The translations under genes and the position numbers were made by a program. A stretch of DNA of 64,000 nucleotides from assembly GCF_003025595.1 (NCBI RefSeq), contig NZ_PYMI01000001.1, positions 1 through 64,000 of the forward strand, written 5' to 3'. Positions 24,412 to 34,603 of this stretch are shown here, one piece after another. Source of the stretch: Photobacterium ganghwense (lineage in GTDB: Bacteria; Pseudomonadota; Gammaproteobacteria; Enterobacterales; Vibrionaceae). Positions within the stretch are counted from its first letter, which is position 1, and each line of letters opens with the position of its first letter. Below the pieces are notes generated by a model. The model saw only the letters and a program-made list of their open reading frames with translations. It had not been told where the DNA came from and did no database searches.

Positions 24412-27400
24412 TTACATTGCCGGACGGCAGTGCAGATTCAGCAGCATCAGTTCACGCAGTGCAACAGAGAACTTGGCAAATTCATGAGTTGTACCTACCT
24501 TGAACTCAGTCAGCACGGTATTCCAGCGACGAATCGCCTTCTTGTGTTCCTTCATCCAGCTCTCAATCAGGCCTTCTGCGTCACCCCCTACTAAACCACT
24601 GCTGATAACAGCAGAAGTCAGCTGACGCTGTTGCCAATCCAGATCTTCGCGGAATGAAGCACGCGCCAGTGCCTGCCAGTGGTTTTCTACAGGCTGATTA
24701 TGAACCTGTTTCAGGAACCAGTGCAGTGACAATTCAGCTCCCAGGACAAAGTACACTCGAGAGATAAGGTCGATATCTTTATCCATCTCACTGGTAATTT
24801 GTGCAATATCCATTGCTGAGTACAGGCTGCTCAGGCGCGCAATATTATGCGCCAGTTCTGCCGGTACACCCTGTTTGATCATCGATTCAGCCTGATCGTT
24901 GTGCTCTTTCACTTCTTCAGTGACAAGGTAACGTTCCAGATTTTCACGTAGTTTGCTTACTACCGGCTGGTAGAATGCAATTTGCTCTTCGATGCTTAGC
25001 TTACGGTCGCGGTTACGCAGAATCCAGCGTGTCGCACGACGCAACATACGACGGCAACGGTACATAATGTCATACTGCACATCGGCCGGTATTACGTTAT
25101 CCAGCTCACGAACCTGCTCGAAGTACTGAGCAAAGTCGAAAATGGCACGGCCAACTGAGTAGGCAGATGAAATTTCGGCCACTGTTGCACCGGTTTCTTC
25201 CTGCAGACGAGTAACAAAGTTACAACCCATCTCATTCGACATCTGGTTAGCCAGAGACGTCGCAATCAGCTCTTTACGCAGTGGATGCTGATCCATTTGC
25301 GTGCGGAATCTTTCTTGCAGCTCTTTCGGGAAGTAAGCCGGCAGCAAACGCGCGTGGTACGGATCATTTGCAATTTCATCCGTTGCCATTTCTTCTTTCA
25401 GAACCATCTTGCCGTAGGCAACCAGTACTGCCAGTTCAGGGCGGGTCAGACCCATACCTGATTTTTCACGCTCAGCCAGTGCATCGTCATCCGGGATATT
25501 TTCCAGAGCGCGATCCAGCTTCCCTGCTTTTTCCATGTGATGGATAAAGCGGATTTGCTCTTTCAGCAGTTGGACTTCCTGATGCTGTGTCACGGAGATT
25601 GACTCGCTCTGACAGTATGCATCATCAAGAACGATTTCAGACACTTCGTCTTCCATACGTTCCAGCAGTTCATTACGCTGCTTGTAAGTCAGATCTCCGC
25701 CGGCAACCAGTGTGTTCAGCAGGATCTTAATGTTCACTTCGTTGTCTGAACAGTCAACACCGCCTACGTTGTCGATAAAGTCGGTATTAACACGACCACC
25801 GTTCTTCGCGAACTCGACACGGCCCAGCTGAGTCATACCCAGGTTACCGCCCTCGCCCACAATCTTCGCACGTAGCTCACTACCGTTAATGCGCAGACCA
25901 TCGTTTGCACGGTCGCCCACATCAGTGTGCGTCTCAGCCTGAGATTTCACGTAAGTACCGATACCACCGTTCCACAGCAGATCCACTTCCATTGTCAGGA
26001 TCAAACGGATCAGCTCATTTGGCGGCATGGTTTGCTTACGGGTGCCCAGCAGCTTCTGAATTTGTGGCGTCAGCTTGATCGCTTTACTGCGACGAGAGAA
26101 GACACCGCCCCCTTCAGAAATCAGCTCTGGGTTATAATCTTCCCAGCTTGAGCGAGGTAGATTGAACAGACGGTTACGCTCTTCCCAGCTGGTTGCAGCA
26201 TCCGGATTAGGATCCAGGAAGATATGCATGTGGTTAAAGGCAGCGACCAGGCGCGTATGCTTAGACAGCAGCATGCCGTTACCGAATACATCACCAGCCA
26301 TGTCACCGATACCGGCACATGTAAAGTCTGTATTCTGGCAGTCAATACCGATTTCACGGAAGTGACGCTTGACTGATTCCCAGCCGCCTTTCGCGGTGAT
26401 ACCCATGGCTTTGTGGTCATAACCGTTAGAGCCACCGGATGCAAATGCATCACCCAGCCAGAAGTTGTAGTCTTCCGACACTGAGTTAGCCAGGTCAGAG
26501 AACGTCGCAGTCCCTTTATCGGCTGCAACAACCAGATACGGGTCGTCTTCATCATGACGAACAACGTTCGCTGGTGGAATTAGATCGCCGTCAACAATGT
26601 TATCAGTCACATCCAGCAGCGCACGAATGAAACGTTTGTAACAACGTTGACCTTCAGCCCAGATCTCTTCACGAGTTGACAGCTGAGGCTGACGTTTACA
26701 GATGAAGCCACCTTTTGCACCTACCGGTACGATAACAGTGTTCTTAACCTGCTGCGCTTTTACCAGGCCCAGAATTTCTGTACGGAAGTCTTCCTGACGG
26801 TCAGACCAGCGCAGGCCACCACGCGCAACTTTACCGCCACGAAGGTGTACACCTTCCATATCCGGTGCGTACACGAAGATTTCGAAGAACGGAACCGGTG
26901 CCGGGATTTCAGGGATCTCAGACGGACGCAGTTTCAGTGACAGCCATGGTTTCGGCTGACCGTTTTCGTCCAGCTGGTAGTAGTTAGTGCGCTGGGTAGC
27001 ACGGATCATTTCCATGTAACGACGGATAATACGATCGTCATCCAGGCTTTCTACTTCATCCAGCTTCTCATGCAGTTTTGCAATCAGATCCTGCTCTGCT
27101 TTTTCTGTGTGCTTGATTTCAGGATCAAAACGCAGTCGGAACAGCTGAACCAGATCACGAGCCAGATCATTGTGATTTGACAGCGTTTCTTCGATGTAGT
27201 GCTGGCTGAATGGGAAGCCAACCTGGCGCATGTAACGGGCAAAACTACGCAGAATCGTGATTTCACGACCTGTCAGACCGGCACACAGTACCAAACGGTT
27301 GAAGCCATCACTTTCGATTTCGCCGTGCCAGATAGCAGAAAATGCTTCCTGGAAACGATCGCGGGCTTCAGCCAGATCAATCCCTGTGCAGGCATTGTGG

Positions 27401-29241
27401 AGCATCGCAAAGTCCAGGATCCAGTACACGGTACCGCTCGCAGTCTTCACTTCATACGGTTCTTCACCAATCACGCGCAGGCCAAGGTTTTCCAGCATAG
27501 GCATAACGTCTGACAGGTGGATCGGCTCATCACGGTGGAACAGCTTCAGTTTCACGTAACGTGAATCGGTCGCTTCTTCCTGCGGACGGTAGAACAGCAT
27601 GCCCAGCTTGTTATCTTCGCTCAGGCTTTCCAGCTGCTCGATATCCGCAACCGCGAAACCTGGCAGCATCTGCTCTTTGTATGAACGCGGGAATGCGCGG
27701 GCATAGTTTTTCGCCAGCAGCGTCCCTTGGCTTTCACCAAAGTTTGCGATCAGAGATGAGCTCAGACGGTCTTCCCAAGAAGAAGCCGCTTCAACCAGAT
27801 TGTGTTCGATGGCTTTAACGTCGACATCGAAGTTATTGTTTTCTACGCGCACGATGTAATGGGTTCTTGCTAGTGGGCTCTCAGAGAAGAAAGTAGTGAA
27901 TTCAACGTCCTGTTCAGAACCAAAGTATTCTTTCAGTACGCGCTGCGTCTTACGACGAAGCTCAGTGTTGTAACGCTCTTTCGTGACATACACCATGCAA
28001 GAGAAGAAACGACCGAATGGGTCGCGGCGAACAAACAGACGTAGCAAATCACGATCCTGCATACGTACAACACCACAGCCCACATCCAGCATTTCTTTTT
28101 CGCTGGCCTGGATCAGTTCGTCACGCGGATACGTTTCCATCAGGTTATTCAGCGCTTTCCAGGAGTGAGAACCAGCAGAATAGCCACTCTCTTCCAGAAT
28201 ACGGTTAACCTTATTGCTGATCAGAGGAATGCTCATGATCGACTGATTATAAGCCGTTGACGCGTACAGACCCGTGAAACGGTGCTCACCGATCACATTG
28301 CCATCTTTATCAAAACGCTTGATCCCGATGTAATCGGTATAAGCCGGACGGTGGATCTTCGACTTCACGTTGCCTTTTGTCAGGATCAGCAGATCCGGCT
28401 TACGCGCTTCAAAGCGGGCAGTCTCAGGCAGCTCAGACAGACGCAGTGTTTTCACCTTGCTTGACTTGCTCAGCAGGCCAAGGCCGTCTTCATTCGTCGG
28501 GCGCAGTTCATAATCACCTTCAATCGGCACCAGATCATAGTTGTGGTAACCCATGAAGGTGAAGTTGTGGTGAGTCACCCAGTCAAGGAAAGCAATCGCT
28601 TCTTCGCGCTTGTCTTTCTTAACTGGCATATTTGCATTTTTCAATTCTTCAACGATTGACTGCAGTTTTGCCTGCATCAGTTGCCAGTCATTGACGACCA
28701 GATCAACATCCTGAAGCACTTGTTCTAGTTCTTGTTTTAATGCTTCCAACTCTTGTTTGTCGTTCAGGCGGTCCACTTCAATGTGGAACAACGTCTGAAG
28801 ATCGCCGTCTTTACCACACGCTTCAGTAATGACACCTTCCGCGTTGCGTTTGAAGAAATACGGGCCGTTCAGCATCAGGTGACTGGTGATACCCAGACGG
28901 TTCAGTGTCATGCGTACTGAATCAACCAGGAATGGGCGGTCCGGAGTAATAATTTCAACAACAGTGTGGGTAGACTGCCAGCCGTAACGGCTCAAAGTTG
29001 GGTTGTAGACACGTACTGAGATTTGATCAGGTTTATTTTGTACCAGGTGGTGCCACAGACTTAGTACAGCACCGTAAAGGTCAGATTCATTCCGTTGAAG
29101 CAGATCATCTTCTGCCAGTTGTCCTAACAATCGCTGAGCAAACACTTCTACTAATGACTGCTGAGGGGTCTCAATCTTGTCCTGGATTAAGCCATAAACT
29201 TTCTCAAGCAATACCGGCACTATAGGGTCAGGTGCGGTCAT
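24412..29241 (-). CDS. gdhB: NAD-specific glutamate dehydrogenase (GDH2/GDH180 type)
   Basis: 1609 residues, the size of the large NAD-GDH class (about 1600). It deaminates glutamate to 2-oxoglutarate for catabolism. The N-terminal half has ACT-like regulatory regions. The catalytic core (about 730-1230) contains RGGKVARGGLRWSDRQEDFRTE, KNTVIVPVGAKGGF, VVAADKGTATFSDLAN and the nucleotide-binding stretch GIGDMAGDVFGNGML. The C-terminal helical domain ends in LRELMLLNLHCRPAM. GGAGC precedes the ATG. Monocistronic, with a strong terminator. The symbol follows usage for this class in Pseudomonas. Confidence 0.95.
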   Translation of the reverse strand: MTAPDPIVPVLLEKVYGLIQDKIETPQQSLVEVFAQRLLGQLAEDDLLQRNESDLYGAVLSLWHHLVQNKPDQISVRVYNPTLSRYGWQSTHTVVEIITPDRPFLVDSVRMTLNRLGITSHLMLNGPYFFKRNAEGVITEACGKDGDLQTLFHIEVDRLNDKQELEALKQELEQVLQDVDLVVNDWQLMQAKLQSIVEELKNANMPVKKDKREEAIAFLDWVTHHNFTFMGYHNYDLVPIEGDYELRPTNEDGLGLLSKSSKVKTLRLSELPETARFEARKPDLLILTKGNVKSKIHRPAYTDYIGIKRFDKDGNVIGEHRFTGLYASTAYNQSIMSIPLISNKVNRILEESGYSAGSHSWKALNNLMETYPRDELIQASEKEMLDVGCGVVRMQDRDLLRLFVRRDPFGRFFSCMVYVTKERYNTELRRKTQRVLKEYFGSEQDVEFTTFFSESPLARTHYIVRVENNNFDVDVKAIEHNLVEAASSWEDRLSSSLIANFGESQGTLLAKNYARAFPRSYKEQMLPGFAVADIEQLESLSEDNKLGMLFYRPQEEATDSRYVKLKLFHRDEPIHLSDVMPMLENLGLRVIGEEPYEVKTASGTVYWILDFAMLHNACTGIDLAEARDRFQEAFSAIWHGEIESDGFNRLVLCAGLTGREITILRSFARYMRQVGFPFSQHYIEETLSNHNDLARDLVQLFRLRFDPEIKHTEKAEQDLIAKLHEKLDEVESLDDDRIIRRYMEMIRATQRTNYYQLDENGQPKPWLSLKLRPSEIPEIPAPVPFFEIFVYAPDMEGVHLRGGKVARGGLRWSDRQEDFRTEILGLVKAQQVKNTVIVPVGAKGGFICKRQPQLSTREEIWAEGQRCYKRFIRALLDVTDNIVDGDLIPPANVVRHDEDDPYLVVAADKGTATFSDLANSVSEDYNFWLGDAFASGGSNGYDHKAMGITAKGGWESVKRHFREIGIDCQNTDFTCAGIGDMAGDVFGNGMLLSKHTRLVAAFNHMHIFLDPNPDAATSWEERNRLFNLPRSSWEDYNPELISEGGGVFSRRSKAIKLTPQIQKLLGTRKQTMPPNELIRLILTMEVDLLWNGGIGTYVKSQAETHTDVGDRANDGLRINGSELRAKIVGEGGNLGMTQLGRVEFAKNGGRVNTDFIDNVGGVDCSDNEVNIKILLNTLVAGGDLTYKQRNELLERMEDEVSEIVLDDAYCQSESISVTQHQEVQLLKEQIRFIHHMEKAGKLDRALENIPDDDALAEREKSGMGLTRPELAVLVAYGKMVLKEEMATDEIANDPYHARLLPAYFPKELQERFRTQMDQHPLRKELIATSLANQMSNEMGCNFVTRLQEETGATVAEISSAYSVGRAIFDFAQYFEQVRELDNVIPADVQYDIMYRCRRMLRRATRWILRNRDRKLSIEEQIAFYQPVVSKLRENLERYLVTEEVKEHNDQAESMIKQGVPAELAHNIARLSSLYSAMDIAQITSEMDKDIDLISRVYFVLGAELSLHWFLKQVHNQPVENHWQALARASFREDLDWQQRQLTSAVISSGLVGGDAEGLIESWMKEHKKAIRRWNTVLTEFKVGTTHEFAKFSVALRELMLLNLHCRPAM

Positions 29242-29648
29242 AGCAATGCTCCATCGTTATATTTTTACAATAAAGTATAGAATTTTTATAAAAACACTCA
29301 TGAGCAGAATTGGGGATAAACAACTCACGAATGACGGGTAATCCGCGAGTGCTATTGTAGGGCCTTTTGTTGCGAAATGGTTACGTTAATATCACTGTCT
29401 GAGCAGGAAAAAATCGAATATGTGACTAAGGTAGAGATTTTGACTGGTCGGATTATCTGGGTCTGATGAAAATAGCGTCAAAATTCCCACAGGCCCTTGT
29501 CAATTGGTCTAACCATTTATTTTTAGGGTTATTTTCAGCTTTTATTCAGTTAAATAAAACTAATGCAAATTAACTGCATAACTTTTATTTTTGCTCTTTC
29601 ATTAAATTCATTAGTTACAAAAATGTTATCAAGATATTAGCAGCAGTT
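29242..29648. other. Intergenic region upstream of the GDH gene
   Basis: About 400 bp, AT-rich (especially 29510-29640), lying between two leftward genes. It should hold the GDH promoter. I see no ORF or clear operator. Confidence 0.4.
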
Positions 29649-29870
29649 TTATGCCAGCTTCTCCAGTGAATGGAATCGATTTTCACTGTTTACTGTTAAA
29701 CGAAAACGCCCTTTTATTCCTATTTGGCTTAAAAATGGCCGCAACCGGGCCGCAGGTAACTGCAACCTTAACCCTTCATCTGTGACCACCTGGACCGTGC
29801 TGGCTGCGCCGTTGTAGTAGTTAAGGTAATTCTGATATGTGATATAGATTGAAAAAGTATACGCTTTCAT
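29649..29870 (-). CDS. DUF2835 family protein
   Basis: 73 residues that are one DUF2835 domain: FSIYITYQNYLNYYNGAASTVQV, then EGLRLQLPAARLRPFLSQIGIKGRFRLTV. A small conserved gammaproteobacterial family without known function. Lies between pepN and the GDH gene, which is its usual place in Vibrio. Predicted soluble. Confidence 0.85.
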   Translation of the reverse strand: MKAYTFSIYITYQNYLNYYNGAASTVQVVTDEGLRLQLPAARLRPFLSQIGIKGRFRLTVNSENRFHSLEKLA

Positions 29871-29964
29871 GGTTTTTCCTAACTCGGCCTCCTGTACCTT
29901 CTCACGCTATGTCCAAAGAACGTTCTGTATGGCATGACGTAAGCATACCGACTGCTCAAAAAAT

Positions 29965-29988
29965 AAAGGGCAGGTCTCCCTGCCCTTT
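29965..29988 (-). terminator. Intrinsic terminator of pepN
   Basis: AAAGGGCAG, loop GTCTCC, CTGCCCTTT; on the minus strand followed by ATTTTTT. It lies about 60 bp past the pepN stop. Confidence 0.85.
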
Positions 29989-30049
29989 ATAACGGTTAAA
30001 ACATAACTGCTAAACCATCGCGGTTAAATCAGCGTTTAAAGCCGCTGGT

Positions 30050-32674
30050 TTACTGTTGCAGCGCTTTTTGAACTTTCTCGTACAAATCTTTTGCCAGATT
30101 TTCCAGCTTAGCCAGTTTCTCAAGCTCAGCGCGCATCAGTGACTGGCGGGCTTCGTCATACTGACGATACTTTAGGAACGGCTCAATCAGACGAGAGGCG
30201 ACCTGCGGGTTGCTGGTATTCAGCGTTGTCAGGATTTCAGTCAGGAACTGATAGCCTGAACCGTCTTTCGCATGGAAACGAACTGGGTTATTGGCACAGA
30301 AGCTGGCAACCAGACTACGGGTACGGTTCGGGTTTTTCAGATCAAACGCCGGATGCTTCATGGTTTCACGCACATTCTCCAGCGCATTCTCCGCCGGGTT
30401 CTTACCTTGCAGAATGAACCACTTGTCCATTACCAGACCATCGTGCGTCCATTTATCACTGAAATCAGTCATCTGAGCTTCGCGACAAGGAAGTTCCGCG
30501 TCATTCGCGACAGCCATCGCGGCCATGGTGTCAGTCATGTTATCAGACACCTGGTATTGCTTGCTGACCAGCTGATTACCTTGCCCAGTATGACCCAGAT
30601 AAGCCAGACAGGTATTCCGCAATGCACGTTTGGCCATCGCGTCATGCTCAATGGTGTAAGCCCCCTGATTCAGGGCATGGTAGATCGCAGTAAACTCATC
30701 TTCCATTGCCTTCGCAAAAGCAACTTCCAGCTCTCCAACAACCTGGTGGATCGCATCCACATCCACCGTTTTGTACCAACCGGCAATTTCGTTTTCGTTT
30801 GGCAGTGTCAGGACTTCAGCGATGAAAGCAGGATCCAGCTTCTCATCCAGCAGCACGCCACGGAAGGCATCAATCACGGCTTCAGGCAGTTCAAACGCCT
30901 CACCCTGGCGAACGCGCTCTACATTGCGCTTAATGTACTTCGCCAATAGCATCTGACCCGCATCCCAACGTGCAAATTCGTTACGAGCATGCACCATCAG
31001 GAAAATCAGCTCGTCGTCGCTGTAATCGTATTCCAGGATCACCGGAGCAGAGAACTCACGCAGCATAGAGATCACAGGTTGCTCGTCGATGTTTTCGAAC
31101 TCAAACACCTGCTCGGCTTCAGTCACATTCAGCACATGATGCATGGCTTCACCGTTACATTGTAACGGAAGAACATCACCCTGGCGGTTATACAGCTCAA
31201 TATCAAATGGAATATGAAGCGGCAACTTCTCTTCCTGCTCAGGTGTTGGTGCAGTGTGTTGTTTAACAGTGACACGGTAACGCTTAACATCCGCCAGATA
31301 CTCAGTATCAACCGTCACAACCGGTGTACCGGCCTGGCTGTACCAACGACGGAAACGCTCAAGGCTGATGCCCGATGCGTCTTCCATCGCCTGAACGAAA
31401 TCGTCACAGGTTGCCGCAGTGCCGTCATGGCGCTCAAAGTACAGCTTCATGCCAGCCTGGAAGTTTTCTTCGCCCAGCAATGTGTGCATCATACGAATAA
31501 CTTCGCTGCCCTTCTCATAGACGGTCAGGGTGTAGAAGTTATTCATTTCGATCACTTTGTCCGGACGGATCGGATGAGACATCGGGCCACGGTCTTCCGC
31601 AAATTGCGGGCCACGCATAATACGAACGTTGTTGATACGGTTAACCGGACGAGAACCCAGATCAGAGGAGAATTCCTGATCACGGAAAACCGTCAGGCCT
31701 TCTTTCAGGCTCAGCTGGAACCAGTCACGGCAAGTCACACGGTTACCGGTCCAGTTGTGGAAATACTCGTGACCAATGACCGACTCAATACCCTGATAAT
31801 CGGTGTCCGTCGCAGTATTCGGGTTAGCCAGTACATATTTAGAGTTAAAGATGTTCAGGCCCTTGTTCTCCATGGCGCCCATGTTGAAGAAATCAACAGC
31901 AACGATCATGTAGATATCCAGGTCATATTCCAGACCGAAACGCTCTTCATCCCACTTCATGGAGTTGATAAGCGAAGTCATGGCATATTCCGCACGATCC
32001 AGGTTGCCTTTGTCGACAAAGATTTCCAGATCAACCACACGACCGCTTTTCGTCGTGTACTTATCACGCAGTACGTCAAAATCACCGGCAACCAGTGCGA
32101 ACAGATAGCTTGGTTTCGGGAACGGATCCTGCCACTGAACCCAGTGACGACCATTATCCAGATCACCGCTGTCAACACGGTTACCATTACTCATCAGGTA
32201 CGGATACTGGGCCTTGTCGGCAATCACTTTTGTGGTGTAACGCGCCAGTACATCCGGGCGATCCAGATAGTAAGTGATATTGCGGAAGCCTTCAGCTTCA
32301 CATTGCGTACAGAAGGCACCGCCTGATTTGTACAGACCTTCCAGCAGCGTATTTGCTTCAGGGTTGATTTCTGTTTCGATCAACAGTTCAAACTCAGCAG
32401 GCACATTATAGACAGACAGTTTGCCCTCGCCTTCAGCAAAGTCGCTCCAGGCTACACCGTTAATTTCAATGCGCACCAATTTCAGGTGGTCGCCATCCAA
32501 CTCCAGCGTCGTTGCGGTGTCTTTCTGACGGATAACCTTGCTGACCGCCAGTACTTTCGTGGCAGTGTCATACAGGTCAAATTCCAGGGAGATATCGGTG
32601 ATGGTAAAGTCAGGAGACTGGTAGTCAGAACGGTATTTTGCCGTAGGCTGAGTCATCGTAGGTTGTTCGGCCAT
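30050..32674 (-). CDS. pepN: Aminopeptidase N
   Basis: 874 residues, an M1 zinc metallopeptidase releasing N-terminal residues from peptides. The substrate-binding GAMEN (NMGAMENKGLNIFNS) is followed by the zinc motif HEYFH-x18-E (VIGHEYFHNWTGNRVTCRDW ... LKEG). Domains in order: beta-sandwich N-terminal, thermolysin-like catalytic, small beta, and C-terminal helical domain ending AKDLYEKVQKALQQ. Length matches E. coli PepN (870). AAGGAA precedes the ATG. Cytoplasmic; divergent from pncB. Confidence 0.97.
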   Translation of the reverse strand: MAEQPTMTQPTAKYRSDYQSPDFTITDISLEFDLYDTATKVLAVSKVIRQKDTATTLELDGDHLKLVRIEINGVAWSDFAEGEGKLSVYNVPAEFELLIETEINPEANTLLEGLYKSGGAFCTQCEAEGFRNITYYLDRPDVLARYTTKVIADKAQYPYLMSNGNRVDSGDLDNGRHWVQWQDPFPKPSYLFALVAGDFDVLRDKYTTKSGRVVDLEIFVDKGNLDRAEYAMTSLINSMKWDEERFGLEYDLDIYMIVAVDFFNMGAMENKGLNIFNSKYVLANPNTATDTDYQGIESVIGHEYFHNWTGNRVTCRDWFQLSLKEGLTVFRDQEFSSDLGSRPVNRINNVRIMRGPQFAEDRGPMSHPIRPDKVIEMNNFYTLTVYEKGSEVIRMMHTLLGEENFQAGMKLYFERHDGTAATCDDFVQAMEDASGISLERFRRWYSQAGTPVVTVDTEYLADVKRYRVTVKQHTAPTPEQEEKLPLHIPFDIELYNRQGDVLPLQCNGEAMHHVLNVTEAEQVFEFENIDEQPVISMLREFSAPVILEYDYSDDELIFLMVHARNEFARWDAGQMLLAKYIKRNVERVRQGEAFELPEAVIDAFRGVLLDEKLDPAFIAEVLTLPNENEIAGWYKTVDVDAIHQVVGELEVAFAKAMEDEFTAIYHALNQGAYTIEHDAMAKRALRNTCLAYLGHTGQGNQLVSKQYQVSDNMTDTMAAMAVANDAELPCREAQMTDFSDKWTHDGLVMDKWFILQGKNPAENALENVRETMKHPAFDLKNPNRTRSLVASFCANNPVRFHAKDGSGYQFLTEILTTLNTSNPQVASRLIEPFLKYRQYDEARQSLMRAELEKLAKLENLAKDLYEKVQKALQQ

Positions 32675-33134
32675 GTAAATTCCTTATTTCTATCCGCACA
32701 ATTACCATAAAGGCAGAGCGAGAAGTCGCTGGCGGTTGTTTCCATTATTCTGTCTTTAACTGCGACAGACAAGAGCCACTGCCAGAATCGCTCTGAAGTT
32801 CAACACCAGATATGACAAGTGGTGAATATTCATGCAATGCAGGCAGACTTCAAACTAGTTATTCAGCTAAATGACAGGGCATCATTTTTACTATAATTAG
32901 TTTTATAAAAGATAATGGTTACCCAAAATCTTTCTCGCAGCAAGATCCTCGCATAAACATAGTGTTAACACTATGACACCAATTACCATAAAAAGTGCTT
33001 GGTAGGCTTGTCGTTGATGGCTTTTCAGCGTATGGTACTCGCCCTAAAAATTTCAACTATCTGAAACATTTTGAGGCAATCTCGGCTCAAAATAAGGTAA
33101 AATCCTCGGATTGCAAAAAACGACCAAACTAGTT
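32675..33134. other. pepN-pncB divergent intergenic region
   Basis: About 460 bp with no ORF. It contains an 18-bp palindrome at 32958-32975 and AT-rich promoter-like DNA around 32870-32920. Promoters of both divergent genes are expected here. Confidence 0.5.
32958..32975. promoter_or_regulatory. 18-bp perfect palindrome, candidate operator for pncB or pepN
   Basis: CATAGTGTTAACACTATG is a perfect palindrome 160 bp upstream of pncB. A NAD-biosynthesis regulator (NadR or NrtR type) is an obvious candidate because of the target gene, but I do not match it to a known box. Confidence 0.45.
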
Positions 33135-34334
33135 ATGAATCAATTAGGACACATTGGGATTATCGACTCCCTGCTTGATACCGATGCATATAAATTACAT
33201 ATGCAGCAAGCAATTTTTCATCAATACCCAGATATTGAGGCGGTCGCAGAGTTTCATTGCCGGAGCGAGGAAGACCTTCGTCCTTATTGCCAAGAGATTC
33301 AGGATCACATCAACCGTCTTGCCGGCCTGTCATTCACCGGTGAAGAGATTGCGTACCTGTCGACACTCAGCTTCTTTAAAGAAGACTACCTTGAGTATCT
33401 CAAGTCATTTCAGCTTAAGAGTGAGCAGGTACATATCGATGCAACCGGCGATCAGCTTGCTATCACGATCACCGGTAAGTGGCTGGATATCATTCTGTGG
33501 GAAGTCCCGCTACTGGCTATCATTTGCGAAATTCGCTGCAAACACCTCTACCCTGATGCCAGTTCAGACGACGCCCTTGCACAGCTGAAAGGAAAACTTG
33601 ACCAGTTTTACCACCGTGCATCCGAGGAAGGTATTGATCTTGACGCCTTTGCACTGGTCGATTTCGGCACTCGTCGCCGCTTCTCTAAAGATGTGCATCA
33701 CCATGTTGTGGATTATCTGAAAACAAACGTGGCTGAATTTAAAGGCACCTCAAACTATCACCTGGCGCGTACACGTGGTTTGACACCTGTAGGCACACAA
33801 GCGCATGAGTGGTTCCAAGCGCATCAGCAACTGTCCGGTGAACTGGCGGATTCCCAGCAACTGGCTCTGAATCGCTGGCTACAGGAGTACCCGGACTCAC
33901 TGGGTATCGCCCTGACGGACTGCATCAATATGGATGCTTTCTTGCGTGATTTCGATCTGCGCTTGTCTGAGCGTTTTATTGGCTTACGCCATGACAGCGG
34001 TGACCCGATTGCCTGGGGTGAAAAGGCCATTGCTCACTATGAAGCACTGGGCATTGATCCGAAAACCAAGTCTCTGGTGTTCTCAGACAGCCTGACTCTG
34101 GACAAAGCACTGACAATTTACAAACACTTTGCACATCGCATCAATATCAGCTTTGGTATTGGTACACAGTTGACCTGCGACTTACCCGGTGTGAAAACGC
34201 TGAACATCGTGCTGAAACTGACCGAGTGTGAAGGCCGCCCTGTGGCGAAAATTTCTGACGAACCCGGCAAAAGCATCTGCCGCGACGAAGATTATCTTTC
34301 CCAGCTGCGTCAGGCTTTCAAGATTGTTGGATGA
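33135..34334 (+). CDS. pncB: Nicotinate phosphoribosyltransferase
   Basis: 399 residues. It converts nicotinate and PRPP to nicotinate mononucleotide in NAD salvage. Recognisable segments are [18 protein letters not shown] at the N-terminus, [29 protein letters not shown], and the phosphorylated-histidine motif GLRHDSGDP. Later come [13 protein letters not shown] and [13 protein letters not shown]. The start is taken at the ATG at 33135 (MNQLGHIGI); the frame also opens at a TTG eight codons earlier. No clear ribosome binding site. Ends before a strong terminator. Confidence 0.95.
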   Translation: MNQLGHIGIIDSLLDTDAYKLHMQQAIFHQYPDIEAVAEFHCRSEEDLRPYCQEIQDHINRLAGLSFTGEEIAYLSTLSFFKEDYLEYLKSFQLKSEQVHIDATGDQLAITITGKWLDIILWEVPLLAIICEIRCKHLYPDASSDDALAQLKGKLDQFYHRASEEGIDLDAFALVDFGTRRRFSKDVHHHVVDYLKTNVAEFKGTSNYHLARTRGLTPVGTQAHEWFQAHQQLSGELADSQQLALNRWLQEYPDSLGIALTDCINMDAFLRDFDLRLSERFIGLRHDSGDPIAWGEKAIAHYEALGIDPKTKSLVFSDSLTLDKALTIYKHFAHRINISFGIGTQLTCDLPGVKTLNIVLKLTECEGRPVAKISDEPGKSICRDEDYLSQLRQAFKIVG

Positions 34335-34420
34335 TGATACAGCACCGAGCGTTATTGACTGAGGCAAAGAACTAATTACCTCTGACCGCCAATTTACGTT
34401 CAATGCTCTTCCAAAAAAAT

Positions 34421-34450
34421 AAAAAAGGCTTGTGAAAACAAGCCTTTTTT
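34421..34450. terminator. Bidirectional terminator with GAAA loop
   Basis: AAAAAAGGCTTGT (34421-34433), loop GAAA, ACAAGCCTTTTTT (34438-34450): a 13-bp perfect stem that serves pncB and could also stop the opposing gene's read-through. Confidence 0.93.
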
Positions 34451-34483
34451 ACATCGCTATTTCACCCTAACCTTGCGTCTTTT

Positions 34484-34525
34484 GTTGCTTGATTCGTGTT
34501 GCTTGATTCGTATTGCTTGGTTCGG
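34484..34525. repeat. Three tandem 14-bp repeats
   Basis: GTTGCTTGATTCGT at 34484-34497 and 34498-34511, then ATTGCTTGGTTCGG at 34512-34525 (three changes). Non-coding, between the pncB terminator and the convergent gene. Confidence 0.7.
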
Positions 34526-34603
34526 TGACCGATCAGCCAGCCACTCACCACTGTCCTCTCATAACCAATCTTTCATATGGACAACAACGCGATCAAGAAA
34601 CCG

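Noticed and set aside
31214-32326. 370-codon plus-strand frame opposite pepN
   Set aside because: Long antisense shadow in GC-balanced coding DNA; pepN on the other strand has all M1 peptidase motifs.
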